A stretch of 64,000 bases of DNA from Opacimonas sp002292215 (GCA_943846745.1 OX044360.1:2294001-2358000); one strand, 5' to 3'; numbered from the stretch's first letter, positions 53,901-63,150 are shown. The notes: generated by a model not told the origin, from the letters alone. Program-made: numbers and translations.

Positions 53901-54365
53901 GCCGTCGATATTCATTATCCAAACGTTGGATAAGCCATCGCGATCAGAAATAAAAGCCACTTGTTTGCCATCAGGGCTGACTGCTGGATGAATATTCCAA
54001 GCAAAATCTTGAGTCAACGCTTGTGCATTACCTCCATCAATCGGACTTATAAAAAGATCGCCTAATGTATCAAATACAATGTGTTTGCCATCAGGGGTCA
54101 CATCTAGACTCGCCCATGTAACTTCATCACTTTTGATGTTGACAGTGTGTAGTGGAAAAGGGGGCTTGAGAACGTCCCACTCGGCAAAACGCTTGCTCGA
54201 TTTTTCATCCGTAGCGGTAACCAAATCAGATGTTTCGTTTTGTTCACTATGTTGCTCTGAAGATTGAGGATCTTGAGCAAAAGTCGGTGCGCTAATTAAC
54301 GCACCGGAAAGAAATAGTGCGCCACCGAGTAAACTCGCACGCAAACGCTGTGGGGTATTATTCAT
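50988..54365 (-). CDS. Secreted amidohydrolase with N-terminal WD40-like (PD40) propeller
   Basis: 1125 residues. A signal peptide (about 1-30, cleavage after TFA) leads to a long TolB/PD40-type propeller (about 75-680; repeated SPDGKQVAFISDRDG-like units) and a metal-dependent amidohydrolase domain (about 690-1080) with the metal pair in LIDTHAHG and later His and Asp residues (for example VSVHIGAHGQ and the WEALRGGTIDGARHLG segment). Such fusions are common in marine Alteromonadales; the substrate, perhaps a cyclic peptide or amide, is unknown. It converges with apbE. Confidence 0.9.
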   Translation of the reverse strand: MNNTPQRLRASLLGGALFLSGALISAPTFAQDPQSSEQHSEQNETSDLVTATDEKSSKRFAEWDVLKPPFPLHTVNIKSDEVTWASLDVTPDGKHIVFDTLGDLFISPIDGGNAQALTQDFAWNIHPAVSPDGKQVAFISDRDGLSNVWIMNIDGTELRQVTKEKNNIIHSPKWSPDGQYILVTKGIMSSRSIPAGEIWMYHHTGGTGLAIKKRVNGLKDQKNIADPAFSHDGQYIYYTQDVSGGFRFSYNRDPLTSVFAITRFDRETGEEERFISGTGGAVVPTPSPDGKHIAFIRRIQEKTALFIKDLNTGTETPVFKDLERDMQEGFGSEGYFSYFDWTPDSQQLVFWTAGKIHRLSIKDQTLTTLDINIDSQLQYADAVRFDVDVAPDNFDVKMLRWSQKSPDGKKALFQALGKLYVRDLKSGKTKRLTKQNDHDEYFPRYANDGKQIVYTTWHDQELGSVRVVSARGGNGDVITRQPGHYVEPAFSPDSEKITYRKFTGGYLLDPTYSVEPGIYVHDLGSEQSIRVSKQGMQPHFSGGSQRVYFTEYVSGTPYSETQLSSVDLLGEDKRTHLYGADKVSEYRISHDKQWVAFVYQYNTYVVPFVENGKKITISPTMTSLPVKQISARAGEYLNWAPDNQSLTWFHGPYLYEQSLNVANAENAVPITEGLKLSFSKASKKAQGYTAIVGGNVVTMRDADNKQEVINNGIVLINGNIIEAVGPADGITIPEGALIVDASGKTVIPGLIDTHAHGSQGRNEIIPQQNWSQFSNLAFGVTTIHDPSNDTTEIFAAAELQRAGLRVGPRVYSTGTILYGAEGLGYKAIINDFEDAYFHVQRLKDVGAISVKSYNQPRRDQRQWVLQAARELNMMVVPEGGGKLQQNLSMLVDGHTGLEHSLPIARGYDDLTKLWSATKFGYTPTFVVSYGGLMGEEYWYDRTNVWQNERLLRYTPHTLLDSRSIRRPTAPDEQYNHIEVAKYAKTLRDNGVSVHIGAHGQREGLAAHWELWIMAQGGFTPWEALRGGTIDGARHLGMDKQIGSIEVGKVADLAIIEGDVLADIKRSEFVSHTVINGRVFASATMQELGSETTPAPFFFADDNSQFMPQATQLEVDAKAKNYHWVH

Positions 54366-54421
54366 GTTGTTATTCCAAAGCTGAAAAATTACCCGTGACT
54401 ATACACTATTCAATTTATAAA

Positions 54422-55768
54422 TTACATCGTAACGAATTCTTCACCACTAGTTGGATGGATAGCGACGCATGCATCAAAATCAGCCTTCGTTGCCCCCATT
54501 TTAATTGCCACACCAAAGCCTTGTAAAATCTCATCCATACCATGGCCAATACCATGTAAACCAACGACTTTCTCATTCTCACCAGCACAAATTAACTTCA
54601 TGGTAGTAGTTTGACGATGACGGGTTACTGCCGTGTACATAGCACCAAAGCTTGAATTGTAAATTGTCACGTTTTCTTTACCATACTGCGCGAATGCTTC
54701 CGTTTCCGTTAAGCCCAGTGTACCGATAGGAGGATGGGAGAAGACGACGGTAGGGATCAACGTGTAATCCATTTTTGCGTCAGTTTTACCATTGAATAAA
54801 CGCTCGGATAACAAACGCCCCGCTTTGACAGCCACTGGGGTTAAGTCAATTTTACCAATGTTATCACCGAGGGCGTAAATACCTGGGGCAGTCGTATTTT
54901 GATATTCATCTACGACAATATAACCGCGATCATCCAGTGTCACATCAGTATGTTCTAACCCAATATTTTGGTTGGCAGGTGCACGACCAATCGCCCAAAT
55001 TAAGGTATCCGTCTCGATGCTGTCACCTGTGTCTAAAGTGACGAGTAAGCTATCATCTGCTTGCTTAACGACATTGCTGACATTGGCATGATTGATTAAT
55101 TTAGGACCTTCTTCAGCCATAATTTCAACAAGAGTATTGGAAATGGTATCGTCAAAATTACGTAGTGGCTTTTGTTTGCGTACGACTAGGCTCGTTTCTG
55201 TACCCAGCGAATGTAAAACACCGGCTAATTCCACGCCGATATAACCAGCCCCCACCACAACGGCACGTTGGGGTTGTTCTAATAAATCAAAGAAACCGTC
55301 AGAGGTGATGCCAAGATCAGCTCCTGGGATTGCAGGAATAATGGGATATCCACCTGTTGCAATACTAATATGGGGAGCGCTGTATTGCTGGCCATTAACT
55401 TCGATAGTTTGTTTGTCGATAAATTTAGCAAAGCCATTGATGACCGTAATGCCACTGTTACCTAACACGCGATCATATGATTGGTGAATGCGTTCAATAT
55501 ACGCTTCACGTGAGGCAACGAGTGTGCCCCAACTAAAATTGTTTACTTTGACATCAAAACCGTAATCAGGCGCATAACGATGGATTGCTTCTGCCACTTG
55601 AGCACCAAACCACATTGCTTTTTTAGGCACGCAACCAACATTGACGCAGGTGCCGCCGATGGCTTTAGCTTCAATAAGCGCAACACGTTGACCGTGTTTG
55701 GCTGCGCGGTTAGCTGAAGCAATGCCGCCGCTGCCGCCACCGATACAGATATAATCGAAAGTTTGCAT
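54422..55768 (-). CDS. gor: Glutathione-disulfide reductase
   Basis: NADPH-dependent flavoenzyme that regenerates glutathione. 448 residues. N-terminal FAD site GGGSGGIASANRAA, redox cysteines Cys41 and Cys46 in GGTCVNVGCVPKK, NADPH site VVGAGYIGVELAGVL, and the C-terminal His438-Glu443 pair in IHPTSGEEF. It stands alone between the amidohydrolase gene and the divergent prlC. It supplies the glutathione used by FrmA/FrmB. Confidence 0.96.
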   Translation of the reverse strand: MQTFDYICIGGGSGGIASANRAAKHGQRVALIEAKAIGGTCVNVGCVPKKAMWFGAQVAEAIHRYAPDYGFDVKVNNFSWGTLVASREAYIERIHQSYDRVLGNSGITVINGFAKFIDKQTIEVNGQQYSAPHISIATGGYPIIPAIPGADLGITSDGFFDLLEQPQRAVVVGAGYIGVELAGVLHSLGTETSLVVRKQKPLRNFDDTISNTLVEIMAEEGPKLINHANVSNVVKQADDSLLVTLDTGDSIETDTLIWAIGRAPANQNIGLEHTDVTLDDRGYIVVDEYQNTTAPGIYALGDNIGKIDLTPVAVKAGRLLSERLFNGKTDAKMDYTLIPTVVFSHPPIGTLGLTETEAFAQYGKENVTIYNSSFGAMYTAVTRHRQTTTMKLICAGENEKVVGLHGIGHGMDEILQGFGVAIKMGATKADFDACVAIHPTSGEEFVTM

Positions 55769-55963
55769 ATCAATCCTTCTGGAAAATTAAAAATAAAATA
55801 GTGATTGGATAAAATTTTGTCTAGTGTCGCGTAATTTCGTTAAAAAACCAACAGCTGAATGCATAACTTAGACAATGTGGTTATTTTATTAGACGCTAGG
55901 ATTGTTTTTTGCCGATACAACCATAAATAGTAGTTATAGATTTATCACACTCAGGAAATATTT

Positions 55964-58033
55964 ATGTCAGCACTTTCAGGCAGTACAACAACCTCACACG
56001 TATGGTTTACTCCGGACGGGTTACCACATTTTTCTGCGATTCAATCAGAGGCTATCGTACCGACTATCACTGATGCAATTACACAGTGTAAAACGGTAAT
56101 AGAGGCTGTAGTTGCGGCTCAAGATGCATCCTATGCTGGCGTGTATTTAACCATCGATGAAGTGGATACGCGGTTAAGTAACCTATGGTCACCCGTGTCG
56201 CATATGAATTCTGTTCTCAGCAATGATGCATGGCGAGAAGCTCATGATGCATGTTTACCACTGCTTTCTGAATATGGTACTTGGGTCGGGCAACATGAAG
56301 GTTTGTATCAGTTGTACAAAACGTTACATGACTCAGCAGAGTTTGCGACATTAGATACCGCCCAACAAAAAATGGTGACCAACACGTTACGCGATTTTAC
56401 TTTATCAGGGATCGCGTTAGATACGGATAAAAAAGAGCAATACGGCAAGATTAAAGCTCGTATGTCTGAGTTATCGTCGACATTTTCAAATCAAGTTATG
56501 GATGCCACTATGGCATTTCAAAAACACGTTACTGACGAAAATTTACTTGCTGGGTTACCTCAGTCTGCAAAGGCGGCTGCCGCACAACTTGCGCAGCAAC
56601 ATGATCTTGCTGGTTGGTTATTCACCTTGGACATTCCGAGTTATTTACCTGTTATGACGTATGCTGATAACCGAGATTGGCGTGAAGAAATGTATCGTGC
56701 GTATGTAACTCGTGCGTCTGAATTAGGCCCCAATGCCGGTGAATTCGATAACACGCAAATAATTTCAGAAACATTAGCCTTGCGCACTGAGTTAGCGCAG
56801 TTACTAGGCTTTGCTAATTACAGTGAGCGTTCAATTGCAACAAAAATGGCACAATCGACAGACCAAGTGATTGGTTTTTTGAAAGATTTAGCACAACAAT
56901 CAAAATCACAAGCGCAAGCTGATTTGGATGAGGTAAGCGCTTTTGCCGCTGATAATTATGGACGAATGAACTTACGAGCTTGGGATATCGGTTATTATTC
57001 TGAAAAACTTAAACAAGAAAAATACGCGATTAGTGACGAAGAGTTACGTCCGTACTTTCCTGAAACCCATGTTGTCCCAGGATTATTTGAAGTGGTCAAG
57101 CGCTTGTATGGTGTCACTATTGCTGAACGTCATGATGTCGATGTGTGGCATGCTGATGTGCGTTTTTTTGATATTCATGATGAAGATAATTTGTATCGTG
57201 GCAGTTTTTACCTCGATTTGTATGCCCGCAGTAAAAAACGAGGTGGCGCTTGGATGGATGAGTGTCGAGTTAAACGTCGTCAACAAGATGGGGTTTTGCA
57301 ATATCCAGTGGCATATTTGACCTGTAATTTTTCGGGTCCTGTCGATGGTAAACCCGCGTGTTTTACCCATGATGAAGTGGTCACACTGTTTCATGAATTT
57401 GGGCATGGGATCCACCATATGTTAACGCAGATTGAAGTTTCAGCAGTGTCTGGGATCAATGGTGTTGCGTGGGATGCGGTTGAGTTACCGAGTCAATTTT
57501 TAGAAAACTGGTGCTGGCAAGCAGAAGCGTTGCAGTTTATTTCAGGGCATGTAGATACGGGCGAGCCGTTACCAAAAGAAATGCTAGATAAAATGTTATC
57601 AGCTAAAAATTTCCAATCAGCAATGCAGATGCTTCGTCAGTTAGAATTTAGCTTGTTTGATTTTACGTTACACATGCAAACTGAACCAGTCGATGTTCAA
57701 GCGTTTTTAAATGCGATCCGCAAGGATATCGCCGTGTTAACACCGCCTGATTTTAATCGATTCCAAAACAGTTTTGGTCATATTTTTGCTGGTGGCTATG
57801 CAGCTGGATATTACAGTTACAAATGGGCAGAAGTGTTATCCGCTGATGCGTTTGCGTCATTTGAAGAAGCGGGTATTTTTGACCAAGCGACAGGTCGTAA
57901 ATTTTTGACAAATATCTTGCATATGGGCGGCAGTAAAGAGCCGATGGAATTGTTTGTTAATTTTAAAGGGCGAGAGCCAAGCGTAGATGCGCTATTGCGT
58001 CATAGCGGTATTAGTAGCGTCGCTGCAGCATAA
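55964..58033 (+). CDS. prlC: Oligopeptidase A
   Basis: Zinc metallopeptidase of family M3 that degrades signal peptides and other oligopeptides. 689 residues, with the zinc motif HEFGHGIHH (His477, His481) and the third ligand Glu further on in DAVELPSQFLENW. CAGGAA precedes the ATG. In E. coli the gene is heat-shock controlled; I found no clear sigma-32 site in the 195-base gap before it. Confidence 0.96.
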   Translation: MSALSGSTTTSHVWFTPDGLPHFSAIQSEAIVPTITDAITQCKTVIEAVVAAQDASYAGVYLTIDEVDTRLSNLWSPVSHMNSVLSNDAWREAHDACLPLLSEYGTWVGQHEGLYQLYKTLHDSAEFATLDTAQQKMVTNTLRDFTLSGIALDTDKKEQYGKIKARMSELSSTFSNQVMDATMAFQKHVTDENLLAGLPQSAKAAAAQLAQQHDLAGWLFTLDIPSYLPVMTYADNRDWREEMYRAYVTRASELGPNAGEFDNTQIISETLALRTELAQLLGFANYSERSIATKMAQSTDQVIGFLKDLAQQSKSQAQADLDEVSAFAADNYGRMNLRAWDIGYYSEKLKQEKYAISDEELRPYFPETHVVPGLFEVVKRLYGVTIAERHDVDVWHADVRFFDIHDEDNLYRGSFYLDLYARSKKRGGAWMDECRVKRRQQDGVLQYPVAYLTCNFSGPVDGKPACFTHDEVVTLFHEFGHGIHHMLTQIEVSAVSGINGVAWDAVELPSQFLENWCWQAEALQFISGHVDTGEPLPKEMLDKMLSAKNFQSAMQMLRQLEFSLFDFTLHMQTEPVDVQAFLNAIRKDIAVLTPPDFNRFQNSFGHIFAGGYAAGYYSYKWAEVLSADAFASFEEAGIFDQATGRKFLTNILHMGGSKEPMELFVNFKGREPSVDALLRHSGISSVAAA

Positions 58034-58049
58034 GCCGATTGGGATGGTG

Positions 58050-58739
58050 TTATGCCATCCCTGCCACATTGTCACCTGTCGCATAGGCAATGGTTTGACT
58101 TATCTCTTGCAAACTCAAACCGGATTCTTTGCGCCATTGATTAAAAGCATTTTGGATCGTCGACAAACTGCGTTTGCTATTTAACCCACCATCAATCAGT
58201 TTGTGTGCTCTAAAATAGGCTTCAATATCACGTGATAAAATAAACGTGTCTTTGCCTACAGCGCGGAGTGCGTAGGGGCCGGTATTGCCACCTAAGCGTG
58301 CACCGTGTTGTTTTAGGTAAGCCCATAGACCGATTGTGTCTTCGGCAGGCCAATCAGCGAGCCATTGACCGACAGAGCCATGCGCTTGAACAATATCATG
58401 AAGCATAAACGCATTATCTCTAATCGTACGGACTTTATTTAAGTTGCGAATGATTTTCGGGTCTGTTGCCTTTTTCTCCAGCATATCATCCGGCATCATC
58501 ATTAGTTTGTTGATATCAAAGTGCCAGAATACCTCTTCAAAATCAGGCCATTTATTTCTGACGACACGCCATACAAAACCAGATTGAAAGACTTTTTTGG
58601 ACATTTCAGACAATATTTCATTGCTAGGGGTTTCTGCCAGTTGCCGATGAGACTTGGGTTGCGATAGAAGGAGAGTTAGCATTGCTTCACTGCCTTTGCG
58701 TTGTGCAGCTCGGCTATATATTGTGTGAAACTTTTCCAT
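58050..58739 (-). CDS. DNA-3-methyladenine glycosylase I-like protein
   Basis: 229 residues related to the Tag family of base-excision glycosylases (helix-hairpin-helix fold). Matching segments are LSEMSKKVFQSGFVWRVVRNKW and NLNKVRTIRDNAFMLHDI, corresponding to Tag's flipped-base pocket and helix region. The C-terminal zinc-snap cysteines of E. coli Tag are not evident, so this belongs to the divergent branch, and its activity on 3-methyladenine is not assured. It converges with prlC with a 16-base gap. Confidence 0.78.
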   Translation of the reverse strand: MEKFHTIYSRAAQRKGSEAMLTLLLSQPKSHRQLAETPSNEILSEMSKKVFQSGFVWRVVRNKWPDFEEVFWHFDINKLMMMPDDMLEKKATDPKIIRNLNKVRTIRDNAFMLHDIVQAHGSVGQWLADWPAEDTIGLWAYLKQHGARLGGNTGPYALRAVGKDTFILSRDIEAYFRAHKLIDGGLNSKRSLSTIQNAFNQWRKESGLSLQEISQTIAYATGDNVAGMA

Positions 58740-58973
58740 TTGAACCTCGTTGTTATAATTAGTCTTAAATGCTATTTTTAGTTAATTGTTATTTTGCAGT
58801 AAGATTGACGCAATATAATAGATAAGATACCGAGTTTCAGATCAATTTTAAATACTTTATTTTAAAGCACTACTTGTGTAATATTTCGCACATGATTTAT
58901 GGGTTCCACACTTATAAACAAGCACGTTCATACGGAGTGCTTTCGTCAGTTTTACCTTCTAAGGAACGCCAAA

Positions 58974-59744
58974 ATGGCAGAGAATCAGTCAAGTAGTCAG
59001 CCAAGTAATCAAACACATTTTGGCTTTAAACAAGTCGACGAAGATCAAAAAGAATCAATGGTTGCAGAAGTATTTCATTCTGTTGCTGCAAAATATGATG
59101 TGATGAATGATGTCATGTCACTGGGTATTCATCGCATTTGGAAACGATATACAATAGATTGCTCAGGTGCACGAAAAGGGCATCACATCCTTGATTTAGC
59201 CGGTGGAACGGGTGATTTAACTGCTAAATTTTCACGTATTGTTGGATCTGAGGGCTCGGTAACCTTGTCCGATATCAATCCTTCTATGCTCGAAGTAGGC
59301 AAAGATAAACTCCGAGATATGGGCTTGGTCGACAACATCAAATACGTCGAAGCCAATGCTGAAACCTTGCCATTTCCAGATAACTCCTTTGATATTGTGA
59401 CGATGGCATTTGGTTTACGTAATGTGACACATAAAGAAAATGCTTTGGCATCTATTTTTAGAGTGCTCAAGCCTGGTGGTCGTTTGTTAGTACTTGAGTT
59501 TTCCAAGCCGACGTCTACCGTCCTTGAAAAGATTTACGATACGTATTCATTTCATTTATTACCAAAGATGGGTAAATTAGTGGCGAATGATGAAGATTCT
59601 TATCGCTATTTAGCAGAGTCAATTCGTATGCATCCAGACCAAGATACGTTGGAGAAAATGATGCAAGATGCTGGTTTTGAGGGGACTTCCTACACTAATT
59701 TAACCGGCGGCATTGTTGCGTTGCATCGTGGATTTAAATATTAA
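58974..59744 (+). CDS. ubiE: Ubiquinone/menaquinone C-methyltransferase
   Basis: SAM-dependent enzyme for C-methylation in ubiquinone (and menaquinone) synthesis. 256 residues from ATG 58974, preceded by AAGGA; the frame extends further up to 58899 without support. Family features: AAKYDVMNDVMSLGIHRIWK, motif I LDLAGGTGDLTAKF, and FGLRNVTHKENAL. First gene of ubiE-ubiJ-ubiB. Confidence 0.97.
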   Translation: MAENQSSSQPSNQTHFGFKQVDEDQKESMVAEVFHSVAAKYDVMNDVMSLGIHRIWKRYTIDCSGARKGHHILDLAGGTGDLTAKFSRIVGSEGSVTLSDINPSMLEVGKDKLRDMGLVDNIKYVEANAETLPFPDNSFDIVTMAFGLRNVTHKENALASIFRVLKPGGRLLVLEFSKPTSTVLEKIYDTYSFHLLPKMGKLVANDEDSYRYLAESIRMHPDQDTLEKMMQDAGFEGTSYTNLTGGIVALHRGFKY

Positions 59745-60403
59745 TGCCGCTTAAACAATTTATATCAGGGGTCGCCGAATTTAGTGCCAATGAAGTCTTG
59801 CAGTTGGATAGCGAATATCAAACGTACTTACAGCCTTTATCCGGTAAATCGTTAGCACTGACATTATTACCTATCGAACAAACGATCCAGTTGCAATTTA
59901 CTGATTCTCGGATTGACATTTTGTTGCCAAATAATCGTGCTGATGACGTTGGCAGTGAAATTGGCAGTGAAGTTGACAGTGATTGCCATTTGACTATCCA
60001 GCTTTCAGCATTGTCGCAATTACGTGATACCAACCAACTCACTACGTTAATCAAACAAGATAAATTAGATATTAAAGGTGATTTAAGTGTCGCTCAACAT
60101 TTGAGTGCATTGGTCAATGGCTTAGATTTAGATCTAACTGAGATTTTAACTAATAAAATTGGCGATGTTCCGGCGCATAGCATCATGGGAACGGCGTCGG
60201 CAGTTGTCAATTATGTAAAATATGTCAAACAGCATTTTGACATCACGCTTGGCGAGGCATTAATAGAAGAAAAGCAGTTAGTTGCTTCACCATTGGCACT
60301 GGCTAATTTTAGTGATGAGGTGACTGATACTCGCTATTGGTGTGACAGATTGGCTGCTCGATTAGCGATTTTAGAAAAAAAACAACTTGCAGGTGATAAG
60401 TAA
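59744..60403 (+). CDS. ubiJ: Ubiquinone biosynthesis accessory factor UbiJ
   Basis: 219 residues: an SCP2-type lipid-binding domain in the N-terminal half, then a helical C-terminal half (KQHFDITLGEALIEEKQLV). It holds ubiquinone intermediates in the Ubi complex. Residues near 70-81 carry a short repeated acidic insert (Gly-Ser-Glu units). It overlaps the ubiE stop by one base and ends one base before ubiB. Confidence 0.93.
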   Translation: MPLKQFISGVAEFSANEVLQLDSEYQTYLQPLSGKSLALTLLPIEQTIQLQFTDSRIDILLPNNRADDVGSEIGSEVDSDCHLTIQLSALSQLRDTNQLTTLIKQDKLDIKGDLSVAQHLSALVNGLDLDLTEILTNKIGDVPAHSIMGTASAVVNYVKYVKQHFDITLGEALIEEKQLVASPLALANFSDEVTDTRYWCDRLAARLAILEKKQLAGDK

Positions 60404-60404
60404 C

Positions 60405-62042
60405 ATGGCGTCTAAACGGTTTTATCAGATTGCAAAAGTTGTACTTCAATTTGGTTTGGATGACTTAATTCCAGGCCATTGGATCCCTTGGTATGCCAAA
60501 GCGGGTAGGTATTCTTTGTTCTGGCTGCGTAATCGCCATACCGATAAATCAAGAGGGCAACGCGCGCGTTTAGCCTTAGAAACGTTAGGTCCGGTATTTA
60601 TCAAATTTGGTCAGATGCTGTCGACGCGACGTGATTTGATCCCCGCTGATATTGCTGATGAACTCGCAATTTTACAAGACCATGTCATTCCATTTGATGG
60701 CAAAATTGCTGAAGCGACGATCCTTGCATCCCTCAATATTGCTGCCATAGAGGAAATCTTCACTGATTTTGATTCAGTCCCTCTGGCATCGGCGTCGATT
60801 GCCCAAGTCCATACTGCGAAGTTAAAAGACAGCGGTGACGAAGTCGTCATAAAAGTAATTCGCCCAGGGATCGAGCCGATTATTGAATCAGATGTTGAAT
60901 TACTGCGCAGTATCGCGACGGTAGTTCAAAAATGGTTGCCGGACGGCAAACGCATGCGGCCGGTTGAAGTGGTTGAAGAATATCAAAAAACTATTTTTGA
61001 TGAACTTGATTTGGTGCGAGAATCTACCAATGGGATGGCGATTAAGCATAATTTTTCTGATTCTAAAGCGCTGTATGTACCGCATTTTTATACTGAATAT
61101 TGTACGCGAGATGTCATTGTTATTGAACGTATATACGGTATTCCGGTGTCAGATAAAGCTGCCTTGTTAGCACAAGGTACGGATATGAAAAAACTAGCAG
61201 AACGTGGTGTGGAAGTCTTTTTCACACAGGTCTTCCGCGATAGTTTGTTCCATGCGGATATGCATCCGGGAAACATTTTTGTCAGTACCCAAAGACCGGA
61301 GGACCCTTATTACATTGGGATTGATTACGGGATTGTAGGGACGTTAAATGCTCAAGATAAGCATTACTTAGCAGCCAACTTTATTGCATTTTTTAATCGT
61401 GATTATCGTAAGGTTGCTGAATTACATGTGGATTCTGGTTGGGTGCCAATGGATACCAATGTCGATGATTTAGAAATGGCGATATGCTCAGTCTGTGATC
61501 CGATTTTTCAAAAACCATTAGATGAAATCTCGTTTGGGCATGTATTGTTGCAGTTATTTAATACCGCAAGACGATTTAATATGGTGGTTCAACCCCAACT
61601 GGTGTTACTGCAAAAAACGTTATTGTATGTTGAAGGACTCGGTCGTCATTTATACCCGCAGTTAGATTTGTGGTCGACGGCGAAGCCTTTTTTAGAAAAT
61701 TGGATGAATGAACAGATTGGCTTTAAAGCGTTTTATACTAAAATAAAAAATAACGCACCATTTTGGGCTGAAAAATTACCCGATATGCCTGATCTGATAT
61801 TCAATACACTGAGTCAACTCAAAACGTTACCTGAGCTTCAGCATAAGCAGTTTACTGAACTTAAAGCGCAACAGTTAGCGAACCAAAAATCTACATTGTA
61901 CGGGATGATCGGCTCGACTTGTTTCGTGATTGGAGTATTGCTAGTGTTTAACGCAATGCCGATTTATTATGAATTGGTTGCGTTTGCTGTGGGTGGGATA
62001 TTTTGGTTTAAAGCCTTGTCAAAGCTGATTCAAAAAGATTAA
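60405..62042 (+). CDS. ubiB: Ubiquinone biosynthesis kinase-like protein UbiB
   Basis: Atypical kinase/ATPase of the UbiB/ADCK family, needed for ubiquinone synthesis. 545 residues from ATG 60405, directly after the ubiJ stop. The KxGQ motif is FIKFGQMLSTRRDLIP, the Ala-rich loop is in ASASIAQVH, the catalytic region HADMHPGNIFV, and the metal-binding Asp in GIDYGIVG. Two C-terminal membrane segments (about 500-540) follow. It converges on the next gene with a 4-base overlap. Confidence 0.96.
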   Translation: MASKRFYQIAKVVLQFGLDDLIPGHWIPWYAKAGRYSLFWLRNRHTDKSRGQRARLALETLGPVFIKFGQMLSTRRDLIPADIADELAILQDHVIPFDGKIAEATILASLNIAAIEEIFTDFDSVPLASASIAQVHTAKLKDSGDEVVIKVIRPGIEPIIESDVELLRSIATVVQKWLPDGKRMRPVEVVEEYQKTIFDELDLVRESTNGMAIKHNFSDSKALYVPHFYTEYCTRDVIVIERIYGIPVSDKAALLAQGTDMKKLAERGVEVFFTQVFRDSLFHADMHPGNIFVSTQRPEDPYYIGIDYGIVGTLNAQDKHYLAANFIAFFNRDYRKVAELHVDSGWVPMDTNVDDLEMAICSVCDPIFQKPLDEISFGHVLLQLFNTARRFNMVVQPQLVLLQKTLLYVEGLGRHLYPQLDLWSTAKPFLENWMNEQIGFKAFYTKIKNNAPFWAEKLPDMPDLIFNTLSQLKTLPELQHKQFTELKAQQLANQKSTLYGMIGSTCFVIGVLLVFNAMPIYYELVAFAVGGIFWFKALSKLIQKD

Positions 62043-62998
62043 AACTGATACATGTGGTCTTTGCCATAAAAGGCCTCAAAGCGCAGAGCTAAACCATATG
62101 AAGGTTCGAAATCTTCTTTATCGAGCCATAAAATAAAGGGCTCAACTTCAAAAAATAACCATTTACGTAGCGGGTTACTTCTAAGTTTTGCGCTTAGATA
62201 AACCTGCTCAGTATGATTATTGGGCTCGGTTAATCCCTGAATATAAAAGGTATATACCAGCGTAGATTGCAAATCTAAACGAAAGTATCGTTGTGCTTCA
62301 ATATGCCATTTAAATTCATTACGTTTGTCAGAGTAATGCCAGCGGTGACTTAGTTTATCTAGCTTTTGACCATCGTGTTCAAACAACACTGATGCGCCAA
62401 TTTCAGCACCTAGATGATCGCGGTTATAGTAATGCAATTGGGTGTCGTAGAGTAAATTCGTTTTATTATCGATATTATACAAATCGCGATACGTGGCTCG
62501 GGCAAAGACTTGATCGCGCCGACCAAATCCAACACGGTAAGAGACATTATCAAATCGGGGACTATAAAAGCGTAAGGCTAGGGTGGTAGATTGCTGACGA
62601 TTGTCAATCTCACGACTCGCTTTAACGGAATTATCTAGCGTGCCGTCATCATCATCACTTAATAAGAGATCGACTTTGTTGGTGAGTGACGGTAATGAAA
62701 ATTTGATTTTGAAACGGGTATCAAATTCTCCGAAATTTCTGCTGCGTGGCTCCCAACCAAGACGAATTTTACCAGAAGCACCCGCTTGACTCGATTGGGT
62801 TGGGGCGTCGATAAACCACTGATCAATAGCTTGTGCTTGAAAGTTAAAAGTATTGGTGATGTTTTGTTGCCATCGGTCAACCCAGATTTGCTCAGAGGTT
62901 ATCGATTCATTTCCTGCAGTGGATTGCGCATGTACCCAGCCTGATGCAAATGCCCACATCAAGAGTGTATAAATAATGCTGTTTGATAATTTTTTCAT
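62039..62998 (-). CDS. Predicted outer-membrane protein, 319 residues
   Basis: A signal peptide (about 1-24, cleavage after VHA) precedes a strand-rich mature part ending in Tyr-Gln-Phe, a C-terminus typical of outer-membrane beta-barrels. An acidic run (DDDDGT) lies near residue 117. I do not recognise a named family. It overlaps ubiB by 4 bases tail to tail, is divergent from tatA and has its own promoter region, which contains an inverted repeat. Confidence 0.68.
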   Translation of the reverse strand: MKKLSNSIIYTLLMWAFASGWVHAQSTAGNESITSEQIWVDRWQQNITNTFNFQAQAIDQWFIDAPTQSSQAGASGKIRLGWEPRSRNFGEFDTRFKIKFSLPSLTNKVDLLLSDDDDGTLDNSVKASREIDNRQQSTTLALRFYSPRFDNVSYRVGFGRRDQVFARATYRDLYNIDNKTNLLYDTQLHYYNRDHLGAEIGASVLFEHDGQKLDKLSHRWHYSDKRNEFKWHIEAQRYFRLDLQSTLVYTFYIQGLTEPNNHTEQVYLSAKLRSNPLRKWLFFEVEPFILWLDKEDFEPSYGLALRFEAFYGKDHMYQF

Positions 62999-63069
62999 GC
63001 ACTCACTTTAATTCAAGAATAAAACTGTCGATACATCATTTATCGCATGTAATCTAAAACGCTTTATCT

Positions 63070-63089
63070 TATACTTGGACACAAGTATA
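63070..63089. promoter_or_regulatory. Inverted repeat in the divergent tatA promoter region
   Basis: TATACTTG and its exact complement CAAGTATA flank a four-base GACA spacer, 72 bases after the outer-membrane gene start and 62 before tatA. The symmetric form and the position between two diverging genes suggest an operator rather than a terminator. No regulator is identified. Confidence 0.45.
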
Positions 63090-63150
63090 GAATCTTTCAG
63101 TTTGATACACAATGAAACTGATTTTAAGAAATGATTAAAAGGAACCAATT

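Noticed and set aside
55790..55963. Sigma-32 promoter upstream of prlC
   Set aside because: No CTTGAA/CCCCAT-like pair with proper spacing was found.
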